A DNA stretch of 45,152 nucleotides from Lachnospiraceae bacterium NK4A179 (GTDB lineage Bacteria > Bacillota > Clostridia > Lachnospirales > Lachnospiraceae): positions 1 to 45,152 of the forward strand of contig ATWC01000026.1 of the NCBI GenBank assembly GCA_000421045.1. The letters run 5' to 3'. Positions 25,050 to 34,334 of the stretch are shown here, one piece after another. The notes beneath the pieces are model-generated. The model was not told where the DNA came from and searched no databases. It saw only the letters and a program-made list of their open reading frames with translations. The translations under genes were made by a program, and so were the position numbers. Position 1 is the stretch's first letter; each line of letters opens with the position of its first letter.

Positions 25050-25844
25050 ATGAAAGTTGGATTCATCGGACTTGGCAATATGGCAGGCGCTATGATAGGA
25101 GGCCTTATTAAGAGCCTTGCAGTAAGACCTGAGGATATATACGGTTCTGATGTGAATGTCGAGATTGCAAAGAAGCGCGCAGAAGAATTCGGTATTAATA
25201 CTGCTATTGATAATGCCAGAACAGTTGAAGCCGCCGATTACATCGTCATTGCGGTAAAGCCCCAGTATGCGGCAGAAGCGATCCGTACCATAAAGAGCAG
25301 CTTAAGACCTGATCAGGTCATCATATCGATCGTTGCAGGCAAGTCTCTTGCATGGTTCAATGAGCAGATCGGACGCGATCAGAAATGCGTGCGCTGCATG
25401 CCCAATACGGCAGCTCTTGTAGGCGCAGCCATCACGGGTGTAACACCCAACAAGTTTGTAACGAAAGAAGAGCTTACCAATGCTCTTACCATAATCAAAT
25501 CATTCGGAAGAGCTTCCGTTGTGCCCGAGCATCTTATGGATGCCGTATGTGCCGTTAGCGGAAGTGCTCCCGCATATGTTTTCATGTTTATAGAAGCCAT
25601 GGCTGATGCGGCTGTCGAAGAAGGCATGCCCAGACAGCAGGCTTATGAGTTTGCAGCCAATGCCGTTTACGGCAGTGCCAAGCTTATGCTTGATACCGGA
25701 ATGCATCCCGCTCAGCTCAAGGATATGGTATGCTCACCTGCCGGCACGACCATTGCGGCAGTCAGGGTACTTGAGGAGTCAGGTTTCCGCGGTGCCGTTA
25801 TAGATGCGGTTGAGGCAGCAGCTGAGAGATCAAAGGAATTATAA
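25050..25844 (+). CDS. proC: Pyrroline-5-carboxylate reductase
   Basis: A 264-residue enzyme making proline from pyrroline-5-carboxylate with NAD(P)H. The N-terminal Rossmann motif is GFIGLGNMAGAMIGG (residues 4-18). The C-terminal dimer/active-site helices carry SGSAPAYVFMFIEAMADAAVEEG (~170) and SPAGTTIAAVRVLEE (~230), both typical of ProC. Length is normal. The upstream leader has three strong hairpins. The methyltransferase gene begins right after the stop codon. Confidence 0.95.
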   Translation: MKVGFIGLGNMAGAMIGGLIKSLAVRPEDIYGSDVNVEIAKKRAEEFGINTAIDNARTVEAADYIVIAVKPQYAAEAIRTIKSSLRPDQVIISIVAGKSLAWFNEQIGRDQKCVRCMPNTAALVGAAITGVTPNKFVTKEELTNALTIIKSFGRASVVPEHLMDAVCAVSGSAPAYVFMFIEAMADAAVEEGMPRQQAYEFAANAVYGSAKLMLDTGMHPAQLKDMVCSPAGTTIAAVRVLEESGFRGAVIDAVEAAAERSKEL

Positions 25845-25845
25845 G

Positions 25846-27051
25846 TTGGGAAGCATAGTCACTCTTAAAAAGGGCGAAGGCCGTCTGCTCAAAGGCGGCG
25901 GAGCCTGGATATTTGACAATGAGATAGCTTCCGTAATGGGCGGTTTTGAAGACGGTGATATCGTAGAGGTGCGTGATTTTGACGGATATGCGATGGGCCG
26001 TGGCTTTATCAACAGCCGTTCGAAGATAAGAGTTCGAATGCTGACAAGGCAACCTTCTGAGGAGATAGATGATTCTTTCTTCAAAAGAAGGGTACAGATG
26101 GCGTGGGAATACAGGAAGAGGACAGTCGATATTTCTTCCTGCCGCGTGATCTTCGGTGAGGCAGATTTCCTGCCGGGTTTCGTAATGGATAAATATGAGG
26201 ATGTTCTTGTTGTGCAGTCGCTTGCCCTTGGCATAGACCGTCACAAGGAGACCATCATTGCTGCCGCAAAGGAAGTGATGGCTGAAGATGGCATCATTAT
26301 CCGCGGCGTTTACGAGAGAAGCGACGCCAAGGAGCGTGAGAAGGAGGGGCTGGAGCGCACAAAAGGCTTCATAGGTCCTGAGTTTGATACGGATGTCCTT
26401 ATCACTGAGAATGGCGTTAAATATGTAGTTGATGTAGCGGATGGTCAGAAGACCGGCTTCTTCCTTGATCAGAAATATAACCGCAAGGCTATATGGCCCA
26501 TGTCAAAAGGCGCCGAGGTGCTGGACTGCTTTACCCACACAGGTTCCTTCGGGCTCAATGCGGCTCTTGCCGGTGCAAAGAGCGTTCTTTCCGTGGATGC
26601 TTCGGAAAGCGCCCTGGCTACAGCTGCAAGGAATGCCGAGATGAACGGCCTTTCCGACAAAGTTACATATATGTGTGCCGATGTCTTCGAGCTGCTTCCG
26701 GAGCTCCTTCATAACGGCAGAAAGTTTGATCTGGTCATACTCGATCCGCCGGCCTTCACCAAATCCAGAAGCTCCGTGCACAATGCTGCAAAGGGCTACC
26801 GTGAGATAAACACGGCAGGCATGAAGCTTGTTAAGAACGGCGGCTTCCTTGCCACATGTTCCTGCTCGCATTTTATGACAGAGGAACTCTTTCTCAAGGC
26901 AGTGGAAGATGCAGCCAGAGCGGCGCATGTGTGGGTACGTCAGGTTGAGTTCCGCACGCAGTCTCCGGATCATCCCATACTCTGGTCGTATGCGGATGCC
27001 GAGTCTTATTATCTTAAGTTTTTGATATTGCAGGTTATTGGGAAGAAGTAG
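25846..27051 (+). CDS. Class I rRNA methyltransferase, RlmI-like
   Basis: A SAM-dependent methyltransferase of ~401 residues resembling RlmI, which makes m5C in 23S rRNA. An N-terminal PUA-like domain (LKGGGAWIFDNEI, GDIVEVRDFDG) is followed by a Rossmann fold: VLDCFTHTGSFGLNAALAGA (SAM binding, ~225), DLVILDPPAFTKSRS (~300) and the catalytic-cysteine motif CSCSH (~345). The likely start is TTG 25846, just past the proC stop with AAAGGA nine nt upstream; extending further upstream would only add proC-overlapping sequence. It is co-transcribed with proC. Confidence 0.88.
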   Translation: MGSIVTLKKGEGRLLKGGGAWIFDNEIASVMGGFEDGDIVEVRDFDGYAMGRGFINSRSKIRVRMLTRQPSEEIDDSFFKRRVQMAWEYRKRTVDISSCRVIFGEADFLPGFVMDKYEDVLVVQSLALGIDRHKETIIAAAKEVMAEDGIIIRGVYERSDAKEREKEGLERTKGFIGPEFDTDVLITENGVKYVVDVADGQKTGFFLDQKYNRKAIWPMSKGAEVLDCFTHTGSFGLNAALAGAKSVLSVDASESALATAARNAEMNGLSDKVTYMCADVFELLPELLHNGRKFDLVILDPPAFTKSRSSVHNAAKGYREINTAGMKLVKNGGFLATCSCSHFMTEELFLKAVEDAARAAHVWVRQVEFRTQSPDHPILWSYADAESYYLKFLILQVIGKK

Positions 27052-27092
27052 ATGCCGGAAGATTACAAATGGTAAATCCGCGTATTTAACTG

Positions 27093-27183
27093 TATAATTA
27101 AGACAGATCAGGAAACTGATTGGGGCTGACCGAAAGGTCTTGGTCCACCGAAACGGCGTGGGGATCCCGCGCCATTTTTTTTT
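27093..27183 (+). ncRNA. Candidate small RNA/terminated leader
   Basis: A TATAAT (27093-27098) is followed by ATCAG-GAAA-CTGAT, GACC-GAAA-GGTC, then a GC-rich hairpin (27155-27173) with nine T at 27175-27183. The result would be a transcript of about 80 nt ending in a textbook terminator. The two GAAA-capped hairpins suggest a compact fold. Alternatively it is simply the terminator of the proC-methyltransferase operon plus read-through structure, as the -35 is poor. No named RNA family is recognised. Confidence 0.5.
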
Positions 27184-27239
27184 GCAAAACCCTCCGGGGG
27201 ATGCATATTCGTGCAGGAAATCCGGGGGACTCCGCCGGT

Positions 27240-27268
27240 TTGACAAGCATTTTGGGTTTGAGTATAAT
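27240..27268 (+). promoter_or_regulatory. Consensus promoter of the SH3-SleB wall hydrolase gene
   Basis: TTGACA (27240-27245), 17-nt spacer, TATAAT (27263-27268): both hexamers perfect. The leader of ~55 nt is AT-rich with three TTAACA-like repeats and lacks a visible ribosome binding site before ATG 27330. Confidence 0.85.
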
Positions 27269-27329
27269 TTAACAAAATTGTAACATTATGTTAAAGAATG
27301 CAACAAATGATTAACAGACATTAACAGTT

Positions 27330-28523
27330 ATGAACAGAAGTATAAATCTGCTAACGGCAGCCGTATGTGTTACAGCTACTGCCGTCATGACGAATATAGC
27401 GGTTCCTCCGGTTTACGGAGAAGGCGTGGAGACCGAAGTGTACGAGGTCGGTGCCACACCCTCTGTTAATCTTGCTTTCTGTGATCGTGATAAAGAGGTG
27501 CAGGCTCCTGCACATGTGATCACTTCCAAAGATGTATTGAGCATATGCAGTGCCGGCGCAGGCGATGTGACCGACAGCGGTGTTGATCTTACCGATGAAG
27601 AAGTGAATGGCTATATTTATGCAGCCGAGAACGCATGGAAGAGCGAAGGCGCTCTTGTCATGGCAGATGTCAATCAGTCTGTAAATATGCGTGAGGAGCC
27701 GGACGAGACTTCCGAGCTCACAGGAAAGCTTTATAAGGACTGTGGCGGTACCATAATCGAATATACCGATGAATGGACAAAGATAAAGTCGGGCGAGGCT
27801 GTCGGCTGGGTAAGCAATGATTATCTGCTCTTTGCTGATGAGGCACAGGCTCTTTACGAAGAAGTGGGATGCCTGCAGGCCAAGGTCAACGGCCAGACAC
27901 TGCGTGTGCGTGTGGATACCAGCACTGATTCGGAAGTGCTCGGAATGGTGACTGAGGGTGATGTCTTCGAAGTGGTCTCACAGGAAGACGGATGGGTTGC
28001 CATCGATTTTGAAGGCGAGGATGCCTATATATCAGCAGAATACGTGGATCTCAGTTACAAGATAGACCACGGTGAATCTATAGAAAAGATCAAGGCCAGA
28101 GAGAAGGCTGAAGCTGATGCGAAAGCCCGTGCAGCAAAACAGGAAGCTTCAAGGCATAAGACATTCGGCGCATATGCGGCTGACGCGGATGATGTGACTT
28201 TACTTGCAGCTCTCATTCAGTGCGAAGCAGGCAATCAGTCTTACGAAGGCAAGCTTGCCGTAGGTGCGGTTGTTATGAACCGTGTCAGAAGCGGAGCTTA
28301 TCCGTCGACTCTCTACAGTGTTATCTATGCATCCGGTCAGTTCTCACCGGCCGGCAGCGGAAAGGTGGACAGAGCCATTGCATCAGGCAATCTGAAGTCA
28401 TCCTGTGTGCAGGCTGCCAGAGAGGCGCTTTCAGGCACATCCAATGTCGGAACCGCAACCCATTTCAAACGCGCCGGAGCTCATCATGAGGGAATAGTGA
28501 TAGGCGGTCATGTCTTCTGGTAA
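27330..28523 (+). CDS. Secreted SH3-domain cell wall hydrolase (SleB type)
   Basis: A 397-residue exported protein. A signal peptide (residues 1-~30, ending near VYGEG) is followed by two bacterial SH3 domains: ~112-170 (VNMREEPDETSELTGKLY...GWVSNDYL) and ~185-245 (LRVRVDTSTDSEVLGMV...YISAEYVDL). A charged helical linker then leads to a hydrolase_2/SleB catalytic domain from ~285 (LLAALIQCEAGNQSYEGKLAVGAVVMNRV, QFSPAGSG, THFKRAG). It should cut peptidoglycan; in spore formers relatives act in cortex lysis, but vegetative roles are also known. No Shine-Dalgarno is seen. Confidence 0.9.
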   Translation: MNRSINLLTAAVCVTATAVMTNIAVPPVYGEGVETEVYEVGATPSVNLAFCDRDKEVQAPAHVITSKDVLSICSAGAGDVTDSGVDLTDEEVNGYIYAAENAWKSEGALVMADVNQSVNMREEPDETSELTGKLYKDCGGTIIEYTDEWTKIKSGEAVGWVSNDYLLFADEAQALYEEVGCLQAKVNGQTLRVRVDTSTDSEVLGMVTEGDVFEVVSQEDGWVAIDFEGEDAYISAEYVDLSYKIDHGESIEKIKAREKAEADAKARAAKQEASRHKTFGAYAADADDVTLLAALIQCEAGNQSYEGKLAVGAVVMNRVRSGAYPSTLYSVIYASGQFSPAGSGKVDRAIASGNLKSSCVQAAREALSGTSNVGTATHFKRAGAHHEGIVIGGHVFW

Positions 28524-28532
28524 ATGACGGGG

Positions 28533-28561
28533 TTACAAACGTGATTCTTCTATGCTATACT
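28533..28561 (+). promoter_or_regulatory. Promoter of the nfeD-SPFH operon
   Basis: TTACAA (28533-28538), 17-nt spacer ending TGC, then TATACT (28556-28561): a -35 plus an extended -10. Confidence 0.65.
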
Positions 28562-28563
28562 TT

Positions 28564-28615
28564 AGCTGTCTGTGGATTCTGCAGACAGCTATTTACTTTT
28601 TACAAAGTAAATAGC
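28564..28615 (+). promoter_or_regulatory. Two competing hairpins in the nfeD leader
   Basis: AGCTGTCTG (28564-28572) pairs with CAGACAGCT (28582-28590), and GCTATTTACTTT (28588-28599) pairs with AAAGTAAATAGC (28604-28615). Both stems are perfect and share GCT (28588-28590), so they compete by three base pairs. They start almost at the transcription start. They may stabilise the mRNA 5' end or switch; no ligand family is recognised. Confidence 0.5.
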
Positions 28616-28672
28616 CCGTGGATGCGGAACTCTATTTTAGTATCGCAGAGCCGATGAAGGGAATATCAAATT

Positions 28673-29119
28673 ATGACTTTTAATATGACAGTGTTATGGC
28701 TCATCCTGTTTATAATAATGGTGATCATTGAAGCGCTCACTCAGGGACTTACCACGATATGGTTCGCTGCAGGCGCGCTGGTAGCACTGATCATTTCCAT
28801 TTTTGTTCCGAACGTGCTCGTTCAGACGTTTGCATTCATAGCGGTATCCGTAGTGCTGTTAGTGTTCACCAGACCCCTACTTGCGGGGTATTTCAACAGG
28901 AAGGTTACACCTACCAATGTTGATTCCCTTCTTGGCAAAAAGGGCATGGTCACCGAGGATATCTGCAATTCAGAAGAAAAGGGCACCGTAAAGCTCGATG
29001 GCCTTGAGTGGATGGCCAGGTCGGCAGCAGGTGACTCGATAGTCATCCCCAAGGGATCCGAGGTGGTGGTACAGAGAGTTGAAGGCGTAAAGCTTATGGT
29101 CACCATCGAAGCGTCATAA
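28673..29119 (+). CDS. NfeD family membrane protein
   Basis: A 148-residue protein with three hydrophobic segments in residues 5-75 and a C-terminal OB-fold-like domain (LLGKKGMVTEDICNSEEKGTVKLDGLEWMARS...). This is the short NfeD form that pairs with an SPFH protein, as here with the next gene 36 nt away. NfeD-SPFH pairs are thought to organise membrane microdomains or membrane quality control. AAGGG lies about 11 nt before the ATG. Confidence 0.88.
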   Translation: MTFNMTVLWLILFIIMVIIEALTQGLTTIWFAAGALVALIISIFVPNVLVQTFAFIAVSVVLLVFTRPLLAGYFNRKVTPTNVDSLLGKKGMVTEDICNSEEKGTVKLDGLEWMARSAAGDSIVIPKGSEVVVQRVEGVKLMVTIEAS

Positions 29120-29155
29120 AAACACATTTTTTTCTATGAGGAGGAGGAGAAACAA

Positions 29156-30076
29156 ATGGAGTACGTAATAGCAATTCTTGTAATAGTTCTTATAATCATC
29201 GTCATCTCTTGTATCAAGATCGTACCGCAGGCAAATGCTTATGTCATTGAGCGTTTGGGAACCTATCTTGAGACATGGCATACGGGACTTCATTTCAAGA
29301 TGCCGCTTATCGATAAGGTGGCAAAGAAGGTCATCCTTAAGGAGCAGGTTTATGATTTCCCGCCGCAGCCCGTTATCACAAGAGATAACGTTACAATGCG
29401 TATAGATACAGTCGTATTCTTCCAGATCACCGATCCCAAGCTTTATGCTTACGGTGTGGAGAATCCGCTGATGGCTATCGAGAACCTTACAGCTACCACT
29501 CTCCGTAATATCATCGGTGATCTTGATTTTGACTCAACCCTTACTTCAAGAGAAGTTATAAATACCAAGATGCGTTCATCCGTTGATGTGGCTACAGATC
29601 CCTGGGGCATAAAGGTTAACCGTGTTGAGCTTAAGAACATCATGGCTCCCGCAGAGATACAGAATGCCATGGAAAGACAGATGAAGGCTGAGCGTGAGCG
29701 AAGAGAGTCAGTTACACGTGCGGAAGGTGAAAAGAGATCATCAATCCTTGTTGCAGAAGGTAAGAAGGAATCTGCGATCCTTAACGCGCAGGCTGAAAAG
29801 GAAGCACAGATCCTCAGAGCAGAGGCTCAGAAGGAAGCTCTTCTCAGACAGGCAGAAGGTCAGGCAGAGGCTATCCGTAAAGTGCAGGAAGCTACAGCTG
29901 ACGGTATCAGAATGCTCAAGGAGGCAGGCGCAGATGAAAGCGTGCTTCAGTTAAAGAGCCTTGAAACTCTTGGTCAGATGTCAAACGGCCAGGCTACAAA
30001 AATAATAATCCCTTCAGATCTGCAGGGTATCGCAGGTCTTGCCACAACCTTCAAGGAAGTGGTTACGAAGGACTGA
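29156..30076 (+). CDS. SPFH/band 7 (stomatin/QmcA-like) protein
   Basis: A 306-residue protein with an N-terminal membrane anchor (residues ~3-22), the SPFH core (VPQANAYVIERLGTYLETWHTGLHFKMPLID..., through ~185) and a long Ala/Glu/Lys-rich coiled coil (~185-260) for oligomer formation. It is most like QmcA/stomatin. GAGGAGGAG lies upstream of the start. With NfeD it forms a two-gene operon closed by a terminator. Confidence 0.92.
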   Translation: MEYVIAILVIVLIIIVISCIKIVPQANAYVIERLGTYLETWHTGLHFKMPLIDKVAKKVILKEQVYDFPPQPVITRDNVTMRIDTVVFFQITDPKLYAYGVENPLMAIENLTATTLRNIIGDLDFDSTLTSREVINTKMRSSVDVATDPWGIKVNRVELKNIMAPAEIQNAMERQMKAERERRESVTRAEGEKRSSILVAEGKKESAILNAQAEKEAQILRAEAQKEALLRQAEGQAEAIRKVQEATADGIRMLKEAGADESVLQLKSLETLGQMSNGQATKIIIPSDLQGIAGLATTFKEVVTKD

Positions 30077-30101
30077 ACCTGAAATAACCGGAGTACCAAT
30101 T

Positions 30102-30132
30102 GCTGCTGCGGCGGTGGCCGCGGCAGTTTTTT
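30102..30132 (+). terminator. Terminator after the nfeD-SPFH operon
   Basis: CTGC(T)GCGGC...GCCGC(G)GCAG followed by TTTTTT. Confidence 0.8.
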
Positions 30133-30161
30133 CTTAAAGATATACAGGAGGCATTGTTATC

Positions 30162-31160
30162 ATGAATCTTAAAGGTCGCGATTTTCTTACATTGAAGGAC
30201 TTTACTGCAGAGGAGATCCTCTATCTTGTGGATCTTGCCGCAGAGCTCAAAAAGAAAAAGAAAGAGGGGATTCCTGTTGACGTGCTGCGAGGAAAGAACG
30301 TGGCGCTGATATTTGAGAAGACCAGCACACGTACGCGCTGTTCATTTGAAGTGGCTGCGCACGATCTGGGAATGGGGACCACATATCTCGATCCCAAGGC
30401 ATCCCAGATAGGAAAGAAGGAGAGCATTGCCGATACCGCAAGGGTGCTCGGCAGCATGTTCGAGGGCATTGAATACAGAGGATTCGGCCAGGAGATAGTT
30501 GAGGAGCTTGCGAAATATTCAGATGCTCCTGTCTGGAACGGCCTTACAAATGAGTATCATCCCACACAGATGCTTGCCGATCTGCTTACCATAAGGGAAG
30601 TATTCGGTGATTACAGGGGAAGAAAGCTCTGCTACATGGGCGATGCAAGGTATAATACCGGCAATTCGCTTATGATACTCTGCAGCAAAATGGGTATGCA
30701 CTTTTCTGTCGGGGCACCTGAGAAGTATTTCCCGGAAAAGGAGCTTGTGGAGACCTGCAAAAAATGGGCAGCTGAAAGCGGCGGGTCGATCGAGCTGAAT
30801 ACCGATCCGATGGCAGCAGCAAAAGATGCCGATGTCATTTACACTGATGTGTGGGTTTCAATGGGTGAGCCCGATGAGATATGGTCTGAGCGTATAAATG
30901 ACCTGAAACCTTACAGTGTTACTTCAGCACTGATGAAGCAGGCAAAACCGTCTGCCATATTCCTTCACTGCCTCCCGGCTTTCCATGATCTGGGTACAGG
31001 CATCGGAATGCAGATACACGAAAAGTTCGGATTGGATGAGCTTGAAGTGACTGATGAAGTGTTTGAGAGCAGCCAGTCAAAGGTCTTTCTTGAGGCTGAA
31101 AACAGAATGCATACTATCAAGGCTGTAATGGCTGCAACTCTTGGCGCATTTGCCGGCTGA
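30162..31160 (+). CDS. argF: Ornithine carbamoyltransferase
   Basis: A 332-residue transcarbamylase making citrulline from ornithine and carbamoyl phosphate. The carbamoyl-phosphate motif STRTR is at residues 55-59. HPTQ (~133) and HCLPAFHD (~270, the ornithine-specific HCLP motif with the catalytic Cys) separate it from aspartate transcarbamylase. It may serve arginine synthesis or, given no other arg gene nearby, catabolic use; the sequence does not decide. AGGAGG precedes the ATG. birA follows after 29 nt. Confidence 0.95.
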   Translation: MNLKGRDFLTLKDFTAEEILYLVDLAAELKKKKKEGIPVDVLRGKNVALIFEKTSTRTRCSFEVAAHDLGMGTTYLDPKASQIGKKESIADTARVLGSMFEGIEYRGFGQEIVEELAKYSDAPVWNGLTNEYHPTQMLADLLTIREVFGDYRGRKLCYMGDARYNTGNSLMILCSKMGMHFSVGAPEKYFPEKELVETCKKWAAESGGSIELNTDPMAAAKDADVIYTDVWVSMGEPDEIWSERINDLKPYSVTSALMKQAKPSAIFLHCLPAFHDLGTGIGMQIHEKFGLDELEVTDEVFESSQSKVFLEAENRMHTIKAVMAATLGAFAG

Positions 31161-31189
31161 CATTTGTTGTTTAAACAGGAGAGAAGAGA

Positions 31190-32191
31190 ATGGGAGAAAG
31201 GATAAGCTTAAAAGCTGAGATACTGAGACGGCTTCGCAATTCAAAGGACTACGTGTCCGGTCAGGATATATGCGATTCCATGGGCGTTTCAAGAACTGCC
31301 GTCTGGAAGGTCATCAAGCAACTTGAAAACGAAGGCTATGATATTGAAGCTGTGACCAACAAGGGCTACAGGCTGTTAAGCTATCCTGAGATCCTTTCCG
31401 GAAGCGAGCTCATGAGCCGTATGAATACCGTCTGGGCCGGAAAAAGAGTATATTTCCACAAGGAGACCGCATCCACGAATGAAGATGCGAAGTATCTTGC
31501 TGATGAGGGCATGGAGCATGGTTCGCTCGTGGTCGCAGATGAACAGACAGGAGGAAAAGGGAGACGTGGCAGAGCCTGGGCATCTCCCGCAGGAGAGAGC
31601 ATTTCATTCAGTTTGCTTCTCAGACCCGATTTTTCACCTGACAAGGCTTCAATGCTGACGCTTCTTATGGCTATAAGTGTTGCCGAGGTCATAAGCAGTC
31701 TTCATCCCGATCTGGATGTGAAGATCAAATGGCCAAACGATGTTATCGTAAATAATCACAAAGTGTGCGGTATACTTACCGAGATGTCGGCAGAGCCTGA
31801 TTTCATACACTATGTTGTCATAGGCGTGGGAGTGAATGTCAATCAGACAGTTTTCCCCGATGAACTGAAGGATATCGCTACTTCCTTAAGGATAGAGAAG
31901 GGCGAGCATATCGACAGAACGGCGATCATACTTGGGATAATGGAATATTTCGAATATTATTACGGCCTGTTCTGTGAGCATCTGGATGTGTCAGCCTTTG
32001 TAGATATATATGACAGATATTTGGTAAACAGAAACCGTGAAGTGAGGGTGCTCGATCCCAAGGGCGAGTATACAGGTATTGCGGAAGGCATCAATGACAG
32101 TGGTGCTCTTATCGTAAAGACCGCTGACGGCACCATAAAGGCAATATCTTCAGGTGAGGTTTCTGTAAGAGGTATATACGGATATGTCTGA
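31190..32191 (+). CDS. birA: Bifunctional biotin protein ligase/biotin operon repressor
   Basis: A 333-residue group II biotin ligase. Residues ~5-60 form a winged helix (VSGQDICDSMGVSRTAVWKVIKQLE) for operator binding. The catalytic domain shows ETASTNEDAK, GGKGRRGRAWASP (biotinyl-AMP loop, ~125) and KIKWPNDVIVNNHKVCGILTE, then an SH3-like C-terminal domain. It attaches biotin to carboxylases and represses biotin genes. GGAGAGAAG lies upstream. The next gene begins 8 nt before its stop. Confidence 0.95.
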   Translation: MGERISLKAEILRRLRNSKDYVSGQDICDSMGVSRTAVWKVIKQLENEGYDIEAVTNKGYRLLSYPEILSGSELMSRMNTVWAGKRVYFHKETASTNEDAKYLADEGMEHGSLVVADEQTGGKGRRGRAWASPAGESISFSLLLRPDFSPDKASMLTLLMAISVAEVISSLHPDLDVKIKWPNDVIVNNHKVCGILTEMSAEPDFIHYVVIGVGVNVNQTVFPDELKDIATSLRIEKGEHIDRTAIILGIMEYFEYYYGLFCEHLDVSAFVDIYDRYLVNRNREVRVLDPKGEYTGIAEGINDSGALIVKTADGTIKAISSGEVSVRGIYGYV

Positions 32192-32579
32192 TACTGTAAA
32201 TAAGAAGATAACAGAAGATAATGACACCGCCCGCAATATAATATGCGGTGCGAATGCTTACGATCAGAAATATTATTTCAATAAAGAAATGTATGGAAAT
32301 ATCCCGCAGTCGATACAGGAAGAGCTGCATGTAATATGTGTGCTCTTTACGGAAGAGTGCGGCGGTATTTTTACCATACGCTTTGAGGAAGACGGCGGAA
32401 TAGCCATGGATACCATTTCAGAAGAAACGGATTATCTTTATGATGAGGTTTCCGCAGGGCTCCTCATGGGCGAGATAAGAAGAAAGAGGCAGGAACTGTT
32501 TGAGTCTCTTTCAATGTATTACAAGGTGTTCGTACTTCACGAACCCCTTACGGATGTAGAGGAAAATGAGGATGAGTAA
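32184..32579 (+). CDS. Uncharacterised protein, DUF6145-like
   Basis: A 131-residue acidic soluble protein with no membrane segment or recognised catalytic motif. The run [25 protein letters not shown], then [23 protein letters not shown], resembles the Lachnospiraceae family DUF6145, which has no known role. It is embedded in the birA-coaX operon, overlapping both neighbours, so its translation is coupled to vitamin/cofactor genes. The DUF assignment is from memory. Confidence 0.65.
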   Translation: MSDTVNKKITEDNDTARNIICGANAYDQKYYFNKEMYGNIPQSIQEELHVICVLFTEECGGIFTIRFEEDGGIAMDTISEETDYLYDEVSAGLLMGEIRRKRQELFESLSMYYKVFVLHEPLTDVEENEDE

Positions 32580-33348
32580 GATGCTTCTTACGGTTGATGT
32601 CGGAAACACAAATATCACCTTTGGACTTTTTGAAGGAGAGAATCTGAAGCACAGTTTCAGGATGATGACGGGTACACCCCGCACATCGGATGAATACGGT
32701 GCAGATCTTATGGGAATGCTCGGACATGCCTGCGTAACCAGCGACATGATAGAAGGCGTCATACTTGCAAGCGTTGTGCCCGGCGTGATGCATGCTCTTA
32801 CAGGAGCACTTGAGAGATATGCCGGAAAGAAGCCGCTGATAGTAGGCCCCGGCACCAAGACGGGCATCAAGATAGTGACTGAGAATCCGCGTGAGATAGG
32901 TGCCGACCGTATAGTTGATGCGGTAGGTGCGTATGTGAAATACGGCGGACCGGTGCTCGTAATGGATTTCGGAACAGCTACGACTTATGATCTTATCGGC
33001 GCCGATGGAGAATTCCTTGCGGGAATAACCGCACCCGGCATTAAGATCAGCGCAAAGGCTCTGTGGGAAGATACCGCAAAGCTTCCTGAGATAGAGATAA
33101 GGAAGCCGGATTCGATACTTGCGCAGAATACTGTTACAAGTATGCAGGCAGGTCTTGTTTACGGACAGATCGGTCAGACAGAATATATCATAAAGAAAGT
33201 AAAGGAAGAGGCAGGCCTTGATGAGATGCGTACGGTTGCAACAGGCGGACTGGGAAGCATAGTAGCAGATGAGACCGACAGCATCGAGGTTTATGACAGG
33301 ATGCTCACGCTTGACGGACTGCGCTTCATATATGAGAAGAATAAATGA
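32572..33348 (+). CDS. coaX: Type III pantothenate kinase
   Basis: An acetate-kinase-fold enzyme of ~258 residues catalysing the first step of CoA synthesis. Family motifs: [17 protein letters not shown] (phosphate binding), [11 protein letters not shown] (~105), [15 protein letters not shown] (~125) and GAxITAPGI-like [14 protein letters not shown] 32572 has AGAGG nine nt upstream; ATG 32566 and 32581 are also possible, the last matching the usual family start. It overlaps the DUF6145-like gene and shares ATGA with dusB. Confidence 0.93.
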   Translation: MSKMLLTVDVGNTNITFGLFEGENLKHSFRMMTGTPRTSDEYGADLMGMLGHACVTSDMIEGVILASVVPGVMHALTGALERYAGKKPLIVGPGTKTGIKIVTENPREIGADRIVDAVGAYVKYGGPVLVMDFGTATTYDLIGADGEFLAGITAPGIKISAKALWEDTAKLPEIEIRKPDSILAQNTVTSMQAGLVYGQIGQTEYIIKKVKEEAGLDEMRTVATGGLGSIVADETDSIEVYDRMLTLDGLRFIYEKNK

Positions 33349-34334
33349 TACTGCCTCCTTTTAGGATCGGAAATGTCTGCATCGACACACCTCTCATAGC
33401 GGCTCCGATGGCCGGAGTCAGCGATATGTCTTTCAGGACACTCTGCAGGGAGCAGGGCGCCGGGATGGTGTGCATGGAGATGGTGAGTGCAAAAGCCATT
33501 CACTTTAAGAATAAAAATACCGAAGCACTTCTTAGAACTTCAGAAAATGAACATCCTGTGTCTCTCCAGATCTTTGGATCCGAACCGGAATTAATGGCTG
33601 AGGTTGCGGCATCCATTGAGGAGAGACCTTTTGATGTGCTGGATGTGAACATGGGCTGCCCTGTGCCGAAGGTTGTGAACAACCATGAAGGTTCAGCACT
33701 CATGAATGATGAGAAGCTTGCAGGCGAAATTATTGAAGCGCTGGTAAAAAGCGTGAAAAAGCCTGTTACCGTCAAGTTCCGCAAAGGCTTTGATGATGCC
33801 CATGTAAATGCGGTGGAATTTGCCAAACGAATGGAGGCTGCCGGTGCATCGGCAGTATGCGTTCATGGCAGGACCCGTGCACAGTACTACAGCGGAAAGG
33901 CAGATTGGGATATAATAGCGGAAGTGAAAAAGGCGGTGAAGATCCCTGTCATCGGAAACGGTGATATTACAGGGCCTGAGTCGGCACTTGCCATGATAGA
34001 ACATACAGGATGCGATGCTGTGATGATAGGAAGAGCAGCTCAGGGGAATCCCTGGATATTCGCTTCCGTAAAAAAGGCGCTTGAGACAGGAGAAGCTGTT
34101 AAAGAAGAGAGACCTTCGCTTCCTGAAATAAAGAGAATGATAAGAAGGCATGCTTCCCTTATGAAAGAAGAAAAAGGGGAGTATATAGGCATACGTGAGA
34201 TGCGAAAGCATATGGCTTGGTATCTTGCAGGTTTTCCGAATGCAGCAGCGCTCAGAAAAAGAGCATGCAGTCTGGAAAGCTTTGAAGAGATAGATGAATT
34301 GTTGGATGAAGTACAGGAGGAAAGAAAACCATGA
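33345..34334 (+). CDS. dusB: tRNA-dihydrouridine synthase (DusB-like)
   Basis: A 329-residue flavoenzyme reducing uridines in tRNA. It opens with [20 protein letters not shown], contains the catalytic-cysteine motif [12 protein letters not shown] (~100), [16 protein letters not shown] (~167) and the FMN-phosphate loop GNGDIT...[11 protein letters not shown]. Length and motif order fit DusB. The start overlaps coaX by four nt and its own stop overlaps the cyclophilin gene by four nt, showing tight coupling. Confidence 0.93.
   Translation: MILPPFRIGNVCIDTPLIAAPMAGVSDMSFRTLCREQGAGMVCMEMVSAKAIHFKNKNTEALLRTSENEHPVSLQIFGSEPELMAEVAASIEERPFDVLDVNMGCPVPKVVNNHEGSALMNDEKLAGEIIEALVKSVKKPVTVKFRKGFDDAHVNAVEFAKRMEAAGASAVCVHGRTRAQYYSGKADWDIIAEVKKAVKIPVIGNGDITGPESALAMIEHTGCDAVMIGRAAQGNPWIFASVKKALETGEAVKEERPSLPEIKRMIRRHASLMKEEKGEYIGIREMRKHMAWYLAGFPNAAALRKRACSLESFEEIDELLDEVQEERKP

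Noticed and set aside
26503-27246. 247-codon minus-strand frame opposite the methyltransferase and the small RNA region
   Set aside because: It crosses the terminator and an intergenic promoter and has no recognisable motif.
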